Shown in pieces: positions 21,601 to 34,500 of a stretch of 64,000 nucleotides of DNA; the first letter of the stretch is position 1; every line of letters starts with the position of its first letter. The stretch comes from Rhabdornis inornatus (lineage: Eukaryota > Chordata > Aves > Passeriformes > Rhabdornithidae), in the NCBI GenBank assembly GCA_013397075.1, contig VWZS01009726.1, forward strand, positions 1,235,256 to 1,299,255. The letters run 5' to 3'. The translations under genes and the position numbers were made by a program. The notes under the pieces were generated by a model. The model was not told where the DNA came from. It made no database searches and worked only from the letters and a program-made list of their open reading frames with translations.

Positions 21601-24600
21601 GCAGGACATCTTCCAACACAGGAAAGAATATGGGATGCAATTAAGTTTCTTTTCTGTCAGAGAGTCAGTGACAGAAGAAGAAAATGTTTAATTCTCCTCA
21701 CATGATCAGTGACCTTCTCAGTTTACACTTCAGTGATTTTGTAAGGGAAATAAATCATCTTGGTTCAGCAGCAGAGCAACTCCTGCAAAGTGCTGTGGAG
21801 ACAATAGGATATTGTGCTCTGACCTGCACAGGATTAAAGGTGTTCCTGCAGGATCTGCCTGTGAGTTTCCAAAGGCCACTGCAACTAGTCAACTGCTCAC
21901 CACAAGGCACTTACCTAAAGACATCAGCAAACTCAGAAATGTGGCCAGGTGCAGCCGTTATGCCAGATGTGCCAGCATCCTTTCTTAAGCCACCACAGTG
22001 AGCTTGGTGTTCTGCATGGTTCTTGACGTTTTCCATGAAATGTTTATTGTCCTCTTGAGCACTAAGTAGCTACCTGTTTGAAGAGGTTGTTTGCACATCT
22101 TACAGCTCTTCTGTTTTCCTGATTGATGTAAGTAGCATTTATAACAGGAGAGATCAGGTGGAGAAGCTTTCTCTAGGCTAAGAATATGCCCTGTCTAAAC
22201 CTACAAGCGGATGTTTTGAAGTTACTAGATTCACCTGGGGAAACCTATTTCTGCCAGAAACAACAATTCTGCCCCAGTCTGAGCCTTTCAAGTTCACTCG
22301 AGGAAGAACCTCACTGTCTTCCTAGATTGCTGTGTCCAAGTCATGTTTACAGCCACATTTCCCCCTCAGAGAAGTTCTTCCACAGCATCTTTGGCATTCT
22401 GTGAAAATCCGGCTTCTGGCACCCACTCCTCCATTAGTTTTGTATTATCTGATGTGAGAACCAAATGCCACAAAGCAACCCCACACCTCCCTTTCCAGTT
22501 TATAAAGGATTCACACTTCCAACATTAAATGTTAGCCTGGAGTAAGAAATCTGTGCCATGCGTAGTTTGGAATCTTTTATTCTCAAACAGTAATTATTCA
22601 GCCAGCATAAAAATGCATGAGTCAGATGCAGAAGGGGGTGGCTCAGTGAGCAGGCCCAGCAGGGCAGCAGCTCTCTGCTCTGCCTCCTGGGAGAGGCCAG
22701 GAGTGGTGGGAATGTCCTCAGAATGGGTATGTGCTCATTACACCATGCTTGACAGAGATGGAAAATGCATTTTCACAATAGCAAGACCAATCATGTGCCG
22801 GCATCTTTGAAATGCTTTCTGAGTATTAGAGATTAATCTGAGCCCTTCTGCTCCTGAAAATGTGTGAAGCAAAATGCAAACCGGGCAAGAAGACCTAAAC
22901 ATATGGCAGAGACAGGGATTTGCTGCAGCGCAACCTCCTCATCACCACAAAAATTGCCTCTGGCATAACCTTGATACATTCAGGGTGACAGGACATATAG
23001 AGGTCTCGTGAGCCAAAGGAGCAGATGTATAAGTTTGTGTGTCCCTAAAGACCTCAGCAGGTCTGTGTTTCCAGCAGCATTTCTTCTCACCATAGGGGAA
23101 TAAAAAACCCTATTAGTGGCTTCAGAATTAAATGTTAAGAAACTACAGGTGATGTATCCTTGAGAATCAGCCTCCTCCCAATCATTCAAAAATTTTGCAT
23201 CCCACATATCTGCAGCTGGGAGATGCCATTAATGTCCTATAATCTAAATTACGCATGAAGCCTCATAAAACTTTTCTGTGCTTCTAAAATTATCTAAGGT
23301 GCAGAGCAAAAGAGGGGGTTTAGGGCAAATCGAAATTCAAAATAACAGTGGGCTGAGGGATTTGGAGCCAAAGGAGTGGCTGGTGTGGTAGGGATGGTCC
23401 CAGAACAGAAGACGTTGATATTCAGATTCTGGGGATTTTTATCTGATTGTTAGCTGGATGGAACATCCGTTGTTCAGAACCAGACACAACAAGTCCTGAA
23501 AGCAAAGTAAAAACAGCCCCCATCTATGTGGGCCAGTGAAAGTTTAAGTAGTAGTGAGTTGGTAATGCTAATGCCTGGAAATGTGCAGCAATGTCTTGGG
23601 AACAAAGATCAAGAGGTTTGGGTAAGAGTACATGATCAATTAATTTCATAACAGAGCAAGGAGAGAAATGAGTGTATGCAAGAAAGATGGATCAGAAGGA
23701 CTCAGGTTGGTTTGTGATCAACCAGTATAAAGACAGGACCTGGAGGCACACACGTCATCAGAAGGGGCCATGATGGAGCTAAGACCATCTTGTGAAATTA
23801 AGAAATCAGAATGCTCCAAACATGAAACAACGAGTTCACCTAGAGCCTAGCTCAGTTTCAGTCTCTGTTGATTTTCTTGGGATTACAGTGTATGTTCTGC
23901 CCTGAGAGATGTTTAATCAGGTGTTCTGTTCAAATAATGGTTTAAGCATTATTCTGTCCCTACATGTCAACCTCTGTACAGGATTGATACTGTAAGCTAC
24001 TTCACATCAGAGAATTGTAGGATTGAAAGATAATCATCTTGGCGGTCTGGTTTCCTTACTAGAAAACATGAACAAAGAAACTAAAATTCATGCTGGACGC
24101 AGTGTGAATCTGTAGTTATTGCAGTGCAGCTCTATGCCTAGCTTTTCAGTTTTATGTCTAACTGCCCTGAAAAGTCCTTTGCCAAGGCTTTGTGCAGGAA
24201 AACACAGTTCACACTTTGCATCTAGATCAACATTACAGTAATATGATTCTTGTGGGCAAAGGCAAGCAGATTTTTGTAGACTGTGTGAACTACAGCAAAC
24301 TTCTGTCTGAGTGCGCTGGGTGCATAACATTTGTATGGCAAAGCAGATGAATCTGCCTTTCTTCCACCACAGGCAGAGCTTTCACCGGAGTTATAAAGTT
24401 CATATGTTGGAGAGGTAAGGTTTATGAAATTCACAAATAACACAACCTGAATTAGCATAAAAGAGCACTGGCAAACCTCTGCTAGTACACAAACCAGAGA
24501 GCAGTTTTAAAAAACTGGTCTCATCACTTTACTTAACGAGTAGTAGCTCTTTGAAGAGACTGAGAGAAAATTATTCCTCTTGCAAAACTTGTTCTACACA

Positions 24601-24769
24601 TCAGAGAATAAGGTGGTAGGCAGCATCTAGAAATGGGAAAGTTTAATTTTACATAAATTGCCAAAATTTAGAATAACCTCAGCTTCTCTGTATGGGTCAC
24701 TGTAAATTGTTTCTTTCAAAACAAAGACTTTTTAGAGCATCAAGGATTATACTGGTAATACTGGTACAA
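18633..24769. other. Intergenic, unique sequence, no gene recognised
   Basis: Six kilobases without a recognisable exon, RNA gene or well-preserved repeat. A purine-rich low-complexity stretch lies at about 21539-21588. The many short open frames have no similarity that I recognise. Confidence 0.55.
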
Positions 24770-25020
24770 AGCAAAGCTGCATCATGGAGGATCAGATTGA
24801 ATATCAGGAGGCATTTCTCTAGTGGGAGTGCGGTCAAACACCAGTGTCCCGGAGAGGTGGTTGGTGGCCCAAGTCTGTCAATGTTAAAAAGGCATTTGGA
24901 CAGTGCCCTTAACAACAGACTTTAACTTTTGGTCATCCCTGGAGTGCTCTGGCAGCTGGATTAGATGACCATTGTATGTCATTTCCAATAGAATGATTCT
25001 AGCCTAGTCTGGTCTAGTCT
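24770..25020 (+). mobile_element. CR1 LINE fragment, 3' end, plus strand
   Basis: Matches another CR1 3' subtype: GATTGAATATCAGGAGGCAT, GTCAAACACCAGTG, GAGAGGTGGTTGGTG, GGCATTTGGACAGTGCCCTT and TTAGATGACCATTGTATGTC. It ends in an AGTCT-type short repeat (GATTCTAGCCTAGTCTGGTC). About 250 bp, strongly 5'-truncated. Confidence 0.88.
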
Positions 25021-25900
25021 AAAAAAAGACATGATATACAACACACGCTTTCTCCAGATTCCCTCCCAACTCTTCATATCCTTCCCAGGAAAAATACACC
25101 ACAGACAAGTCTGTGGAAGTAAGAGGAATGCTACAGAGACACTGGTTTCCAGTGGAGAGGGACAAGTATTTTTGAAATGTTTGAGCTGAGTGTATCCCAA
25201 CGTAATCCATTCCAGATTCCCGACTCTAAGTTTTAGCTTCTCGACTAGGGATAAGACCCATGCAGGACATCTAGAGGAACGATGTGTGCACAGGTCACAG
25301 AAAAATCAAAAATCCAGATTCTTGGCTGTAACCATCTGTACTATGCAGTCAGACTGAGCCTGCATGTGTGCTTCAGATCAAATGAAAGGATTCATATGTG
25401 TCTTGTCTCATTCCTCCTGCTGCTGTGTCATTCTCTTCTAACTCAGTTCTGGGATCTTTAGCCCCACAGAGTAATGGCAGCTGCATTGTATTAGAATTTG
25501 TCCGCTAAGGTTGGGTCTCCACTTTATTTCTGTGGGGAAGCTTGGGGTGCTAAGCATGCATGGTTCTTACAGAGTAAAGAGGAGAAATGGGCAGGCATCA
25601 CTCCCAATGCATGCAGCTAACTGCGTCAAATATGCCTTTCGTGGAAAAGTGTTGCCCTGGTGTTTTTGGCCTGATGTTGACATATTCATGTTGTACTTTT
25701 TTTACACTTTTTCTGATAAACAGAATTGTTTTGCATTCCTCTTTGGAGGAAGTGAGCATTAAAAGACAAGTAATGAGGCTAGTAGAGTCAGGAGGTTTTA
25801 TTATCACTATTTAATTTGCGCTCATTGTTAGATTTTCATAAATAATTATGTCATATAAATAAAGGAGCTTTTTGCTGCTTGACCAACTTGGAGTCAGGTG

Positions 25901-25928
25901 TCTGTCTCTCTCTCTCTCTCTCTTTCTG
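25901..25928. repeat. (TC)n microsatellite
   Basis: An uninterrupted CT/TC dinucleotide run with flanking TCTG and TTTCTG variants. Confidence 0.95.
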
Positions 25929-27385
25929 TGTGCGTCACAACAACCACGGAAAAGCACACGGGGTTCTTCCCTTGCACATCTGCTGAAGAAAATAAATGTA
26001 TTTCCTAGTGTCAAAACATAGCGTTGGACTGATTGTCCTTATCCAAACACAATGCAAGTGCCACACAAAATCCCAAGAGTAAAGGAAACAGCAATGTGTT
26101 TTTACTTGTTCTATTGGTCTTTTCAAAGGGTCCTCTCACCACAGATCAGTGTTATCACAGCCCTTCTACACACAGGCAAGATTAATCTCATGCTGCAGTA
26201 AATCCTGGGCCACTTGGGCTGAAACAAGACACAAGGTAATGTGCTTATGCTAGCAGGGTCACAAGGATGTCAGCTGGCATTAGCAGCCTTTTAGGAACTA
26301 TTTCTCAGGCTAGAGCTGGGTCAGGCTCCACTGCTCTGCAGCCAGCAAAGCTTTGAGCATGCAGCAGGCCAAGCAAAGCTCGTTGAAAATAAGGAAGAGT
26401 GAGGTAGGAGAGAGGAATGACAAGGGGTCAAGTGAGAAGAGCACAGCCAGTTGTTGTACAATGGAAATCTCCTGCTGGCTTTAAGCCCAATGGCAGCCAT
26501 GGTCCTTAGTGTTCAGGAGAGGAAACAAGACAGAGGTAGCAGGACACAAAAGTTAAGAAAAAGGAATGACTGCCACTGAGGTAGGTGTTTATTTTGGTGT
26601 TACTTTTGCACTCATTGCTTCAACTAAATGAACTTTACTTGAGCTGTCTGTGTAATGATGTAGCTCAGCTACACCATCCACCTCTTTCCATTAGGAGCTA
26701 AATGCCTCCTGTATTTAAGGTGCTGGACAGCCAAAGATGTATCTTCAGACATGTTCCAAATTAAAGCAACACTCTCAACAGAATTTCTGAAAAGCTTATC
26801 TTTATGGCAAATAATATTTTTCCCTAGTTACATCTGATGTAACATTGCTGGGCTCCTCTGTCTGCCTCAGATATACTCTGGAGCTACCCAAAGGAGTGTT
26901 ACAGAGAGAGATAGAAAAAAGCTGCCTTGCAACACTGAAGCATAACATGGAACATCAACAGACCTTTCTTTCCCCAAAAATGTGCAGCAACTTCAAGGCT
27001 ATTTCCATTACCTTCAGATTTTCAACCCCTAGAGCTGGATGCACACTGGAAAGCACAACATCTTCTGCTGACTTTGCATGTAAGAGTTCCTGAGGCAAAG
27101 GGCAGCCATCAGCTGGCCACAAGCCCTGCACTGGGGCTCAAGTTCTTCACCAGTGCATCCAAGTATTTTATTCCTTCACCTGCTCTGAGGCTCCTCTGAC
27201 AGTAATCCCACCACCAAGTCTGTGGTGACTGGATGGGTGAGAGACCCAAGAAGAGACAAAACCCCAAAATACACTGGAGTCCACTCCACTCCAAACTTCC
27301 AACCTGTCTGCAGGCACAAGCATCCCATGAGTCTCGCCTCATTTTCTCTCATTTTAAAGTCAAATTGGAAATATCTATTTATAAA

Positions 27386-27469
27386 TAACAAAACCAAAAA
27401 CAAACAAACAAAAACCAAAACAAACCAAACCCAAACAAAAATCAAACAACAACAACAACAACAAAACAG
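27386..27469. repeat. A/C-rich simple repeat, (CAA)n and (CAAA)n
   Basis: Imperfect CAAA/CCAAA units grade into a pure CAA run near 27445-27463. Low complexity. It could be an old retroposon tail, but no element body adjoins it. Confidence 0.9.
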
Positions 27470-28577
27470 AAAAGCCTCAAAAGTAAAGCTTTGTATTGCA
27501 GCACACTTTTCCTCTTTAAAGATAAATGATCAATAATCCAATAAAATTTCATTTTATTTTCATACTTAGGCATACCGAACTAGCTTGCTGTTCATCTGGA
27601 GCTTATTTTATATCTGAACTACATACAAAATGGAGGTGGCATCTCTTTGATCAGAGCCTTGTTTGGCTGCCTTGATGGTTTCACTTTCAATCAGAAGTGA
27701 ACTTTCAGGAGTGATTTTAGGAGCCAGAGGTTTTGAAACTCTTCCATGCTCAGATGTGTTTAAAACATCATTTGTGATTCTTCTTTTCACACAAAGAGAA
27801 TTCCACTGCCCGGAGAAAATAAATATGTTAAAATACACAACTGCAAGACTAAAAATTTACAGATTGACTAATAAGAAGAAAATTCCACTTTGTCCACTAC
27901 AGAAAGTAATGTAGGTAATCTGTGTGAGTGAGGGGTGCCTGCTCCCTAAAGTTGTGCAGAGCCTAGCACATTCCAGCAGCTTCACAGCACATTTAAAAAT
28001 GCATATTGGTGTGAAATGTGGCACCTTATTGTCGGTTGCTCATCATTTATTTCTGTTTACACATTCTAGGAAGATACAAGTAAGTACATTTAAAATATTG
28101 ACCTTCTAGTCACAAGCTGTAGTGAGTTCTGCTGGAGAACGGAAAACTATCTGCAAAAGCCCGATCACCACAGTTTATAGCCCTTTATATAAATAGCAGA
28201 AAACTGTTCTCATTATATCAATTCATGTTTTATTGCAAGCATTTTGTTTGTGCTCATCAGAAAGATTACTATATTGGTGGTTTGTCTTTAAAATCAAATT
28301 CTCTTCTGTAAACTACCGTATTGGAAGGCTACAAGAATAAATTATCATACTGGAAGTTTTTAAGATCGTAAAATGACTACAGTTTATCTCAATATTATAT
28401 TTGCAATTGTTCTGACTAAATCTCTATCAATTAAAAGATATTGTATTCAACAAGAGCAGAAAATGCTGTTCAATATTGAACTGCAATATTAGTGTTGCAA
28501 TAATTGTGTTTTCTCTATTTCTTTCCTCGTGGTAGTATTTCCCCCACAGTACTAAAGGTATTTTAAACTCCCATTTC

Positions 28578-28597
28578 ATACCACCAGAGGGCAATAT
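28578..28597 (+). promoter_or_regulatory. Candidate CTCF-binding motif, forward orientation
   Basis: Reads ATACCACCAGAGGGCAATAT. The core CCACCAGAGGGCA is an essentially consensus CTCF match, in unique intergenic DNA outside any repeat that I recognise. Confidence 0.55.
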
Positions 28598-31500
28598 GAT
28601 AAGGTCGATTTTACAATGTCTATTATGAAGGAACTGTGAGCTCTAAAACTGTCTTCTGTATAAAACCATTTAACAGAACTTAAAATGCATTATCTCATTT
28701 ATTCAACGTTTTCACTATTTAAATTTTCAAAAAAAGGGAAGAAACTTTGTTGCGCATCAGTGTACAAAAGGAAAAAATACAAAGATAAAACCAGAATATG
28801 TGAAAGAAGGCATTCTTTTCAGAAGAAAATGACAAAAAGGAGCACAGAGCATCAATAACATTCCTGTTGTTCCAACTCACTGAATTTGTGCTCTGAGGTA
28901 GGAGAAAAGTTGAGGATTTAGAAGGAAAAAGAACTATGGTCTTTTGGTATCTATTCGGGCAGATAATGGTGTTTAGCTGACTAACTAAGGGCAAACTTCA
29001 GCTAATTCTGAACATCTGTTGATATGTTACAATCAGGTATAACAGCACCTGATATAACAATGCCTTTACTATGCTGGCAAGAATTTTATATACAGCAACT
29101 CTTTATATTGTGTATATAAATACTGCCCTACAGAAGAAACCTGAAGCTGTATTTATTGAAGAACTGACAATTCAGTTTAACTGAAGAAGGCTGATGTGTA
29201 ACTGATCAAAAAGGAGGGAGAAAGAATTACAGGGTATTTAATAGCTAAGAAAAGAGTAGACAATTTCGGGGATTATGTTTATTCTTACAAAATTAAGACT
29301 GGACTCTTCATTTCATGTCATTTTCCTTCAAAGTAATTTGGTTTTTTTTTAGGTTTTAAATAAAACTCAGAGGTGATTTCTAAAGAAATGCCATTTGAAA
29401 GCTAATTTGTAAGAGGATGCTTTTAAAGACAGAATTTCCATAATCCAGAAAATACAATTTTATGCAAAACCAGTATATAGACAGTCTTGATATCCACTTA
29501 AAATCATCCAGGCCAAACAAGGAATGGAAGAGATTTACCTCAATATCCACGCCAGTAGGAAGTTCTCATCTTTTTACATTGAAAACACAGGGATACCAGG
29601 GATTATGAACAAAAGCCTCACTTTGGAGTTTTTCAAAGTTTGAGACTGTTTGGTTCCAAAAGGAACTGACTACTTTCCCACATATGTAAACTATTACAGA
29701 AATTACACTCTCTTGGTTTCATTATGGTAACATTTATACCTATGTAAGTAAGGAGGCACAAAGACCTGGCTGGCATCCCTCCCTGAAACTTATGAAGTAA
29801 TTTCTTGCATGCATGCAGCATAAAATGAACAACACAAGATACAGGAGCAGTACATTATCAGTAAGGATGGGAGGCACATCCCATCCACAGATTTGCAGGG
29901 CTCCCAAAGCCTGGTAGCATTAACTACATCTTATGAGCATCAGATATAGTAAGTGCCTATTTTGTATAGACAGACAAGACTTTCTAGAAAATGGCTTCTC
30001 AGTCAACAGGAAGACAGATAATGAAAATGACTGCAGGCTTTGTGCAGTGGAAGTATGCTCACCACACAGATTCAAAAGAAAAATAACTGGAAAGACAACA
30101 GAATTGCAGCAGTGCTGATACTTTGATTTTAGATGCTATCTTCCATCTAAGAAAACTATTTCTCAAAAGGAGGGAAAACAGCTGAGAAAATAAAGGGGTA
30201 GGATCTAATTTAGCCAAGGCCACACTGTGAATCAAAGACCTAGGAACAAATATTCACATCTGCTACCACCTGCTCTGCTCCCCAAACAATGTTTACTAAT
30301 TATCTTACTAAAAGCACTGTTCTCGTGTGGCATTGGTCTTTTCACAAAGAGTAATCTGAAGCTCTCTTTTTCACAAGCTAAACTCATATCCATCAGGAGG
30401 TTTTGCTTCATCATTACTTGTAGTACATGCTCATCATTAGTTATAATAAGTATAGTATGTATATTCCAGTCAATTCTGGGGGTAGCACAGGTAGATTTAG
30501 CTTCTAGATTGGTCATCTGAGCTCTAGCAGATTTGGCAGACCTTGCACACACTACCAGGTTCAGGCAAGCCTTGCAAGTAGTCTGCAGTGCCGTGTCTGG
30601 AGAACACATCTGCCTCTGAGCAGCTAAATCCAGCACCACGAACGACTGAAACATCACCAACTTGCTGAGACTCAAAGATGAATCTGACCTATATTCTGGT
30701 CTCTAGGCTCCTTTTGGATTTCAGTTCCATTCAGCAGACTTTAGAGGCCATGAAAGAGTATGTGATGAGGAGGGGAATGAAGATGAAAGTGATTTACAAA
30801 CACAAGTCTAGCTGGAATTCCACCACTGTTTGATGTTTGAGTACTCAGTCCAGCGTCCAAATAGAATTGAGATACATCTTCAGGACACACTTTGATGAGA
30901 AACTACTGACACATCTCACTTTTAACCATCTGGCACCAGTTAGTCAGGGTTTCACCAGCAATGCTGTGGCACTTAGAGCAGCTAATTCCTATATCCCAAA
31001 CAAAGCACACTAATTTAGGGTGATTCTCAAATGCAAATCAGAAATTTAATGGCAATACACAGAGTGGTTTTGAATGGTCAGAATTGTCCTCAGTGGTGCT
31101 TAAAGTGAGCACTGAAGGCCAAAAATGCACTGGAGCATTATGCTTTGGGTTTTTTTATGTTAGGATGTTGGCAATGCTCTTTCACCTCTGGGGTGCAGTA
31201 TTGGACAGTTAAAGTAAATTGGAATCCTCTCACAACTCAATAGACCGCAACTGCTGCATCTTCCATATGTTGCTGATTTTGTAAAATTTAGTTTGACAGT
31301 ACCTGCTTTTTATTATTACTTTAAGTCTGGAGGAAAATTCTGTAACACTGTTTACAGTTTCCTAACTTGAAGCACTCAGTGTTCCTGAAGTGTGTCTTAG
31401 GTCTCCCATAACCTGGTCACCTAGGGCCAAATAAAGACACACATTGTAGACCATTAATTCAAAAAGGGGTCTGGACCTTTCATCATTGCCTGTTCTTTCC

Positions 31501-34500
31501 ACGTACAATGCCCATCACCAGAACTGGAAAGGTTCAGGGTTTGCTAGCTGTAAATATGGCCATGATCCTGTCACAGGCAAGCACAGTTCTTCCCAGAAGT
31601 GAGCCTTTCAGTAGTTAGAGCTTGAGTCACATCAGCAGTATGAAGACAGATTATATGTCAGTGACAGAAGGATTGTGGGGTTAGCAAGAAAGGAAAATAA
31701 GTCAACACTTACAGTTACATCCAAATACACTGCATATTTATAGCTCCAAGTTTAGCAATCTCCTAGGCAGTGAATAGATGTCATCTAAACTGTGCTTATT
31801 TAAGGGGAGTTATGCATGTCCCACAGCAACTAATACAACTGGTAGCTCAAGCTTGAGTTTATGTAACTCTCTGGACTACACTTCAGAGGACAATTAAGTA
31901 AAATTACAAAAAATGCACTAGGTGTACAAACAGCATGACCAGGAATACGCAGGATTTCAACTGCTTTTTCACTTAGGAACTTAATTCTTTTAAAGACTTG
32001 TGTTTAATTCTGAAATCCTGTTATTATAACAAATAAATTAGTCAATCTTGAACTAGGAGGCCTTACCAGCTTCTTCTGCTCAAAACTAGCATTTTAAATC
32101 TACAAAAATACTCTACTTGCAGCTGTAAATAATGAGTTATATCAGATTTTAACTTCTTTGCTTGAAGTACCAGCTGGTGTTTAAGTCCCTTATGTTGTCT
32201 ACCCCTCCCAATATATTCTCACAGTCTTGACAGAATCACCACATCTCTCACGGGAGAGACCCTAAAGGACATTTGAGTAAGCACTTAAGAACTGCACTTC
32301 TAAGGCTCTCCCATTATGTCAATGGGAGCTTAATTAAACTTCCACAACCTGATTGTACCTATTTCTTCCTAAATCACACTTTCAGTCCCAGCCTTAGAAC
32401 TTCATGCTGGAGAGTTGTGTTGTGGTATTTGTGACTGAGAAGGGAAAAGCAATGATATTCAGTGACCTCTAAGCAAAGACATCTTCCTGTGGTATCTCTC
32501 AGTTTGGCCTGCACTATAGAATTCTCGGTTCTGAAATTTGCATATACATAAGCATGGAAGAATGAAAAAATTATCCAGCTCATTCTGTTCCTTTTAAAAC
32601 TACACATTTTCTGTCTTAATCTGTCTTGCAAATTAGCTTTGAGATTTGCAGAGCAATAGCATATCTATTTGTTACTTTCCATACAAGAGCAGCAAGCCTT
32701 GACATTTGGTATCTCAAGTAATATTGCTGTCTAAATTCCTGCAAGATCAGGAAGTTTTCTTATAAATGTTTTCAGCACATTTACATGGCTATAATCTCCA
32801 AACAATCAGATTCCCCCTCCCCAAACAGATTTTGCAAAGATTTCATTATTTAATACTTTTAATGAGAAACAGCAAGGCTGAAAGGAACCCCAAACTATGA
32901 GTTTTACAAAACTCAATAGCACGAGATCTATCAGTGTGTTTCAAAATCTTTTTTTTTTATTTTAAGTGGAATAACAGTGTGCTAAAGAAGAAAAACAATC
33001 CCTGCAGGGTTTGCAACCCATCCATTGGATATTTTTTAAGTACAGGGTTTCTGAGAAGTTAAGCTATTCCCAAAACAAGAGTAGCAAGACATAAAACCTT
33101 TCAGCTTGGGGTTTGTCAAGTCACATAGTTAAAAGAATGTTTTGCACCTGTCAGTTTTAAAATTTCGTCTGTGGCTAACATAGAGAGTTAGTCAGTGGCA
33201 ATAAAGCTAAAAGCTACAAGAATAGATGTGACCAACACAAGTCCTTTTGCTAATCTGGCATAAGGTGGACAGGAAATGTGGGGGTTAGAATACTTAGAAT
33301 ACTTGCTTCATTTTCTCTGTTATTTCAGTGTTTTCTCAGCTTAGCCCTTAATTAGTCCTTAGACAAATTCACCTTCAATAAGGGCCTCAGGCTGTGACAC
33401 AGGTGTAAACACAGTAATGAGCATTTTGGTTAACCTCTCTACTGTGGGAACAAGGCTTTCTGTCATGGACGGGTAACAGAAAGTCTTTGGTGCTACAGCA
33501 AAAATCTGCAATTTGTCAACTGAATTCTGAATATCTGAATACTGTCCACAGGCTACATGAGCTTTTAGGCTACCTGAGCAGAAATCTGGATGTTATCCAC
33601 CTTGGATAACAGCAGAGGTCTTGCTACAAAACTGCTTTTACTGTTGAGCATTGTGAAAGAGTCTGCTAGAATCAAGGAATTTCTTATCACTGAAAATGCA
33701 GACTCTAATCCTCCCCTTAAGGTTTAAATATTTAGGTCTGCATCCTAGGAATCCTTGGGAAAACTTACTAGCAACACCTCCTATCACTAAGGTAATGTGT
33801 TGCAGGAACACTGAATGAAGACCTTTCTCTACATAAGAGGACATTATTTTGTAGTTGCAAGATATTTCCTTTTTATAGCATAAAGGAAATGTAGCTCTAA
33901 CTAGAAAAAAGAGTTTTATAAAATGTAATGGAAAAGGGTATATATAGTGTTTATGACAATGAGGGACAAAGTATAGAACTGATTTGCCTCATCTCCCAGA
34001 ACATTTAAGACCAGTACTGCTTGTATATTTGTGCGATGTGTTGTAGCCCATGGCTTTTTTTTGACAGGTTTTGTGTTTAGTACCCAGAAGAAAGGGATAT
34101 AGAGCTTTAAAGAGGTTGAACTGCATGCCCATGTAAGCCAGCTTACAGTATAGGCTAATTTAAATGTTTGGAGTTCATAGCAATAGTTTCTCTTTCAGAG
34201 TAATGAGATTTTTAAGCTATTACAAAGATGTTGCAAATGCTCTAGCTGCCTAACCAGCATATATTTTCACAGTCTTTGTATTGTGCATTCAGGAACATTT
34301 TAATGGTTATTTTTCTGTAGCGTCGACAAGAGCCATACGCCTTTTTTAGTTGTTAATGACAGCTTTAATGTTCACCTGTGCTTGCTTAAATCCCACAGTA
34401 AAGAGGAAATGATGGAAGAGGAATGAAAATACTTCAAGAAATTATAAGTAAAAAAAAAATTACAATTAGATATAGAATATATCTTGACAACACTCATACA

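Noticed and set aside
23995..24060. Possible short reversed LINE 3' end (AGAGAATTGTAGGATTGAAA)
   Set aside because: Too short and too diverged to assign with any confidence.
30232..30675. 147-codon open frame on the minus strand
   Set aside because: No similarity or motif recognised; cysteines and serines are scattered with no pattern. Treated as chance.
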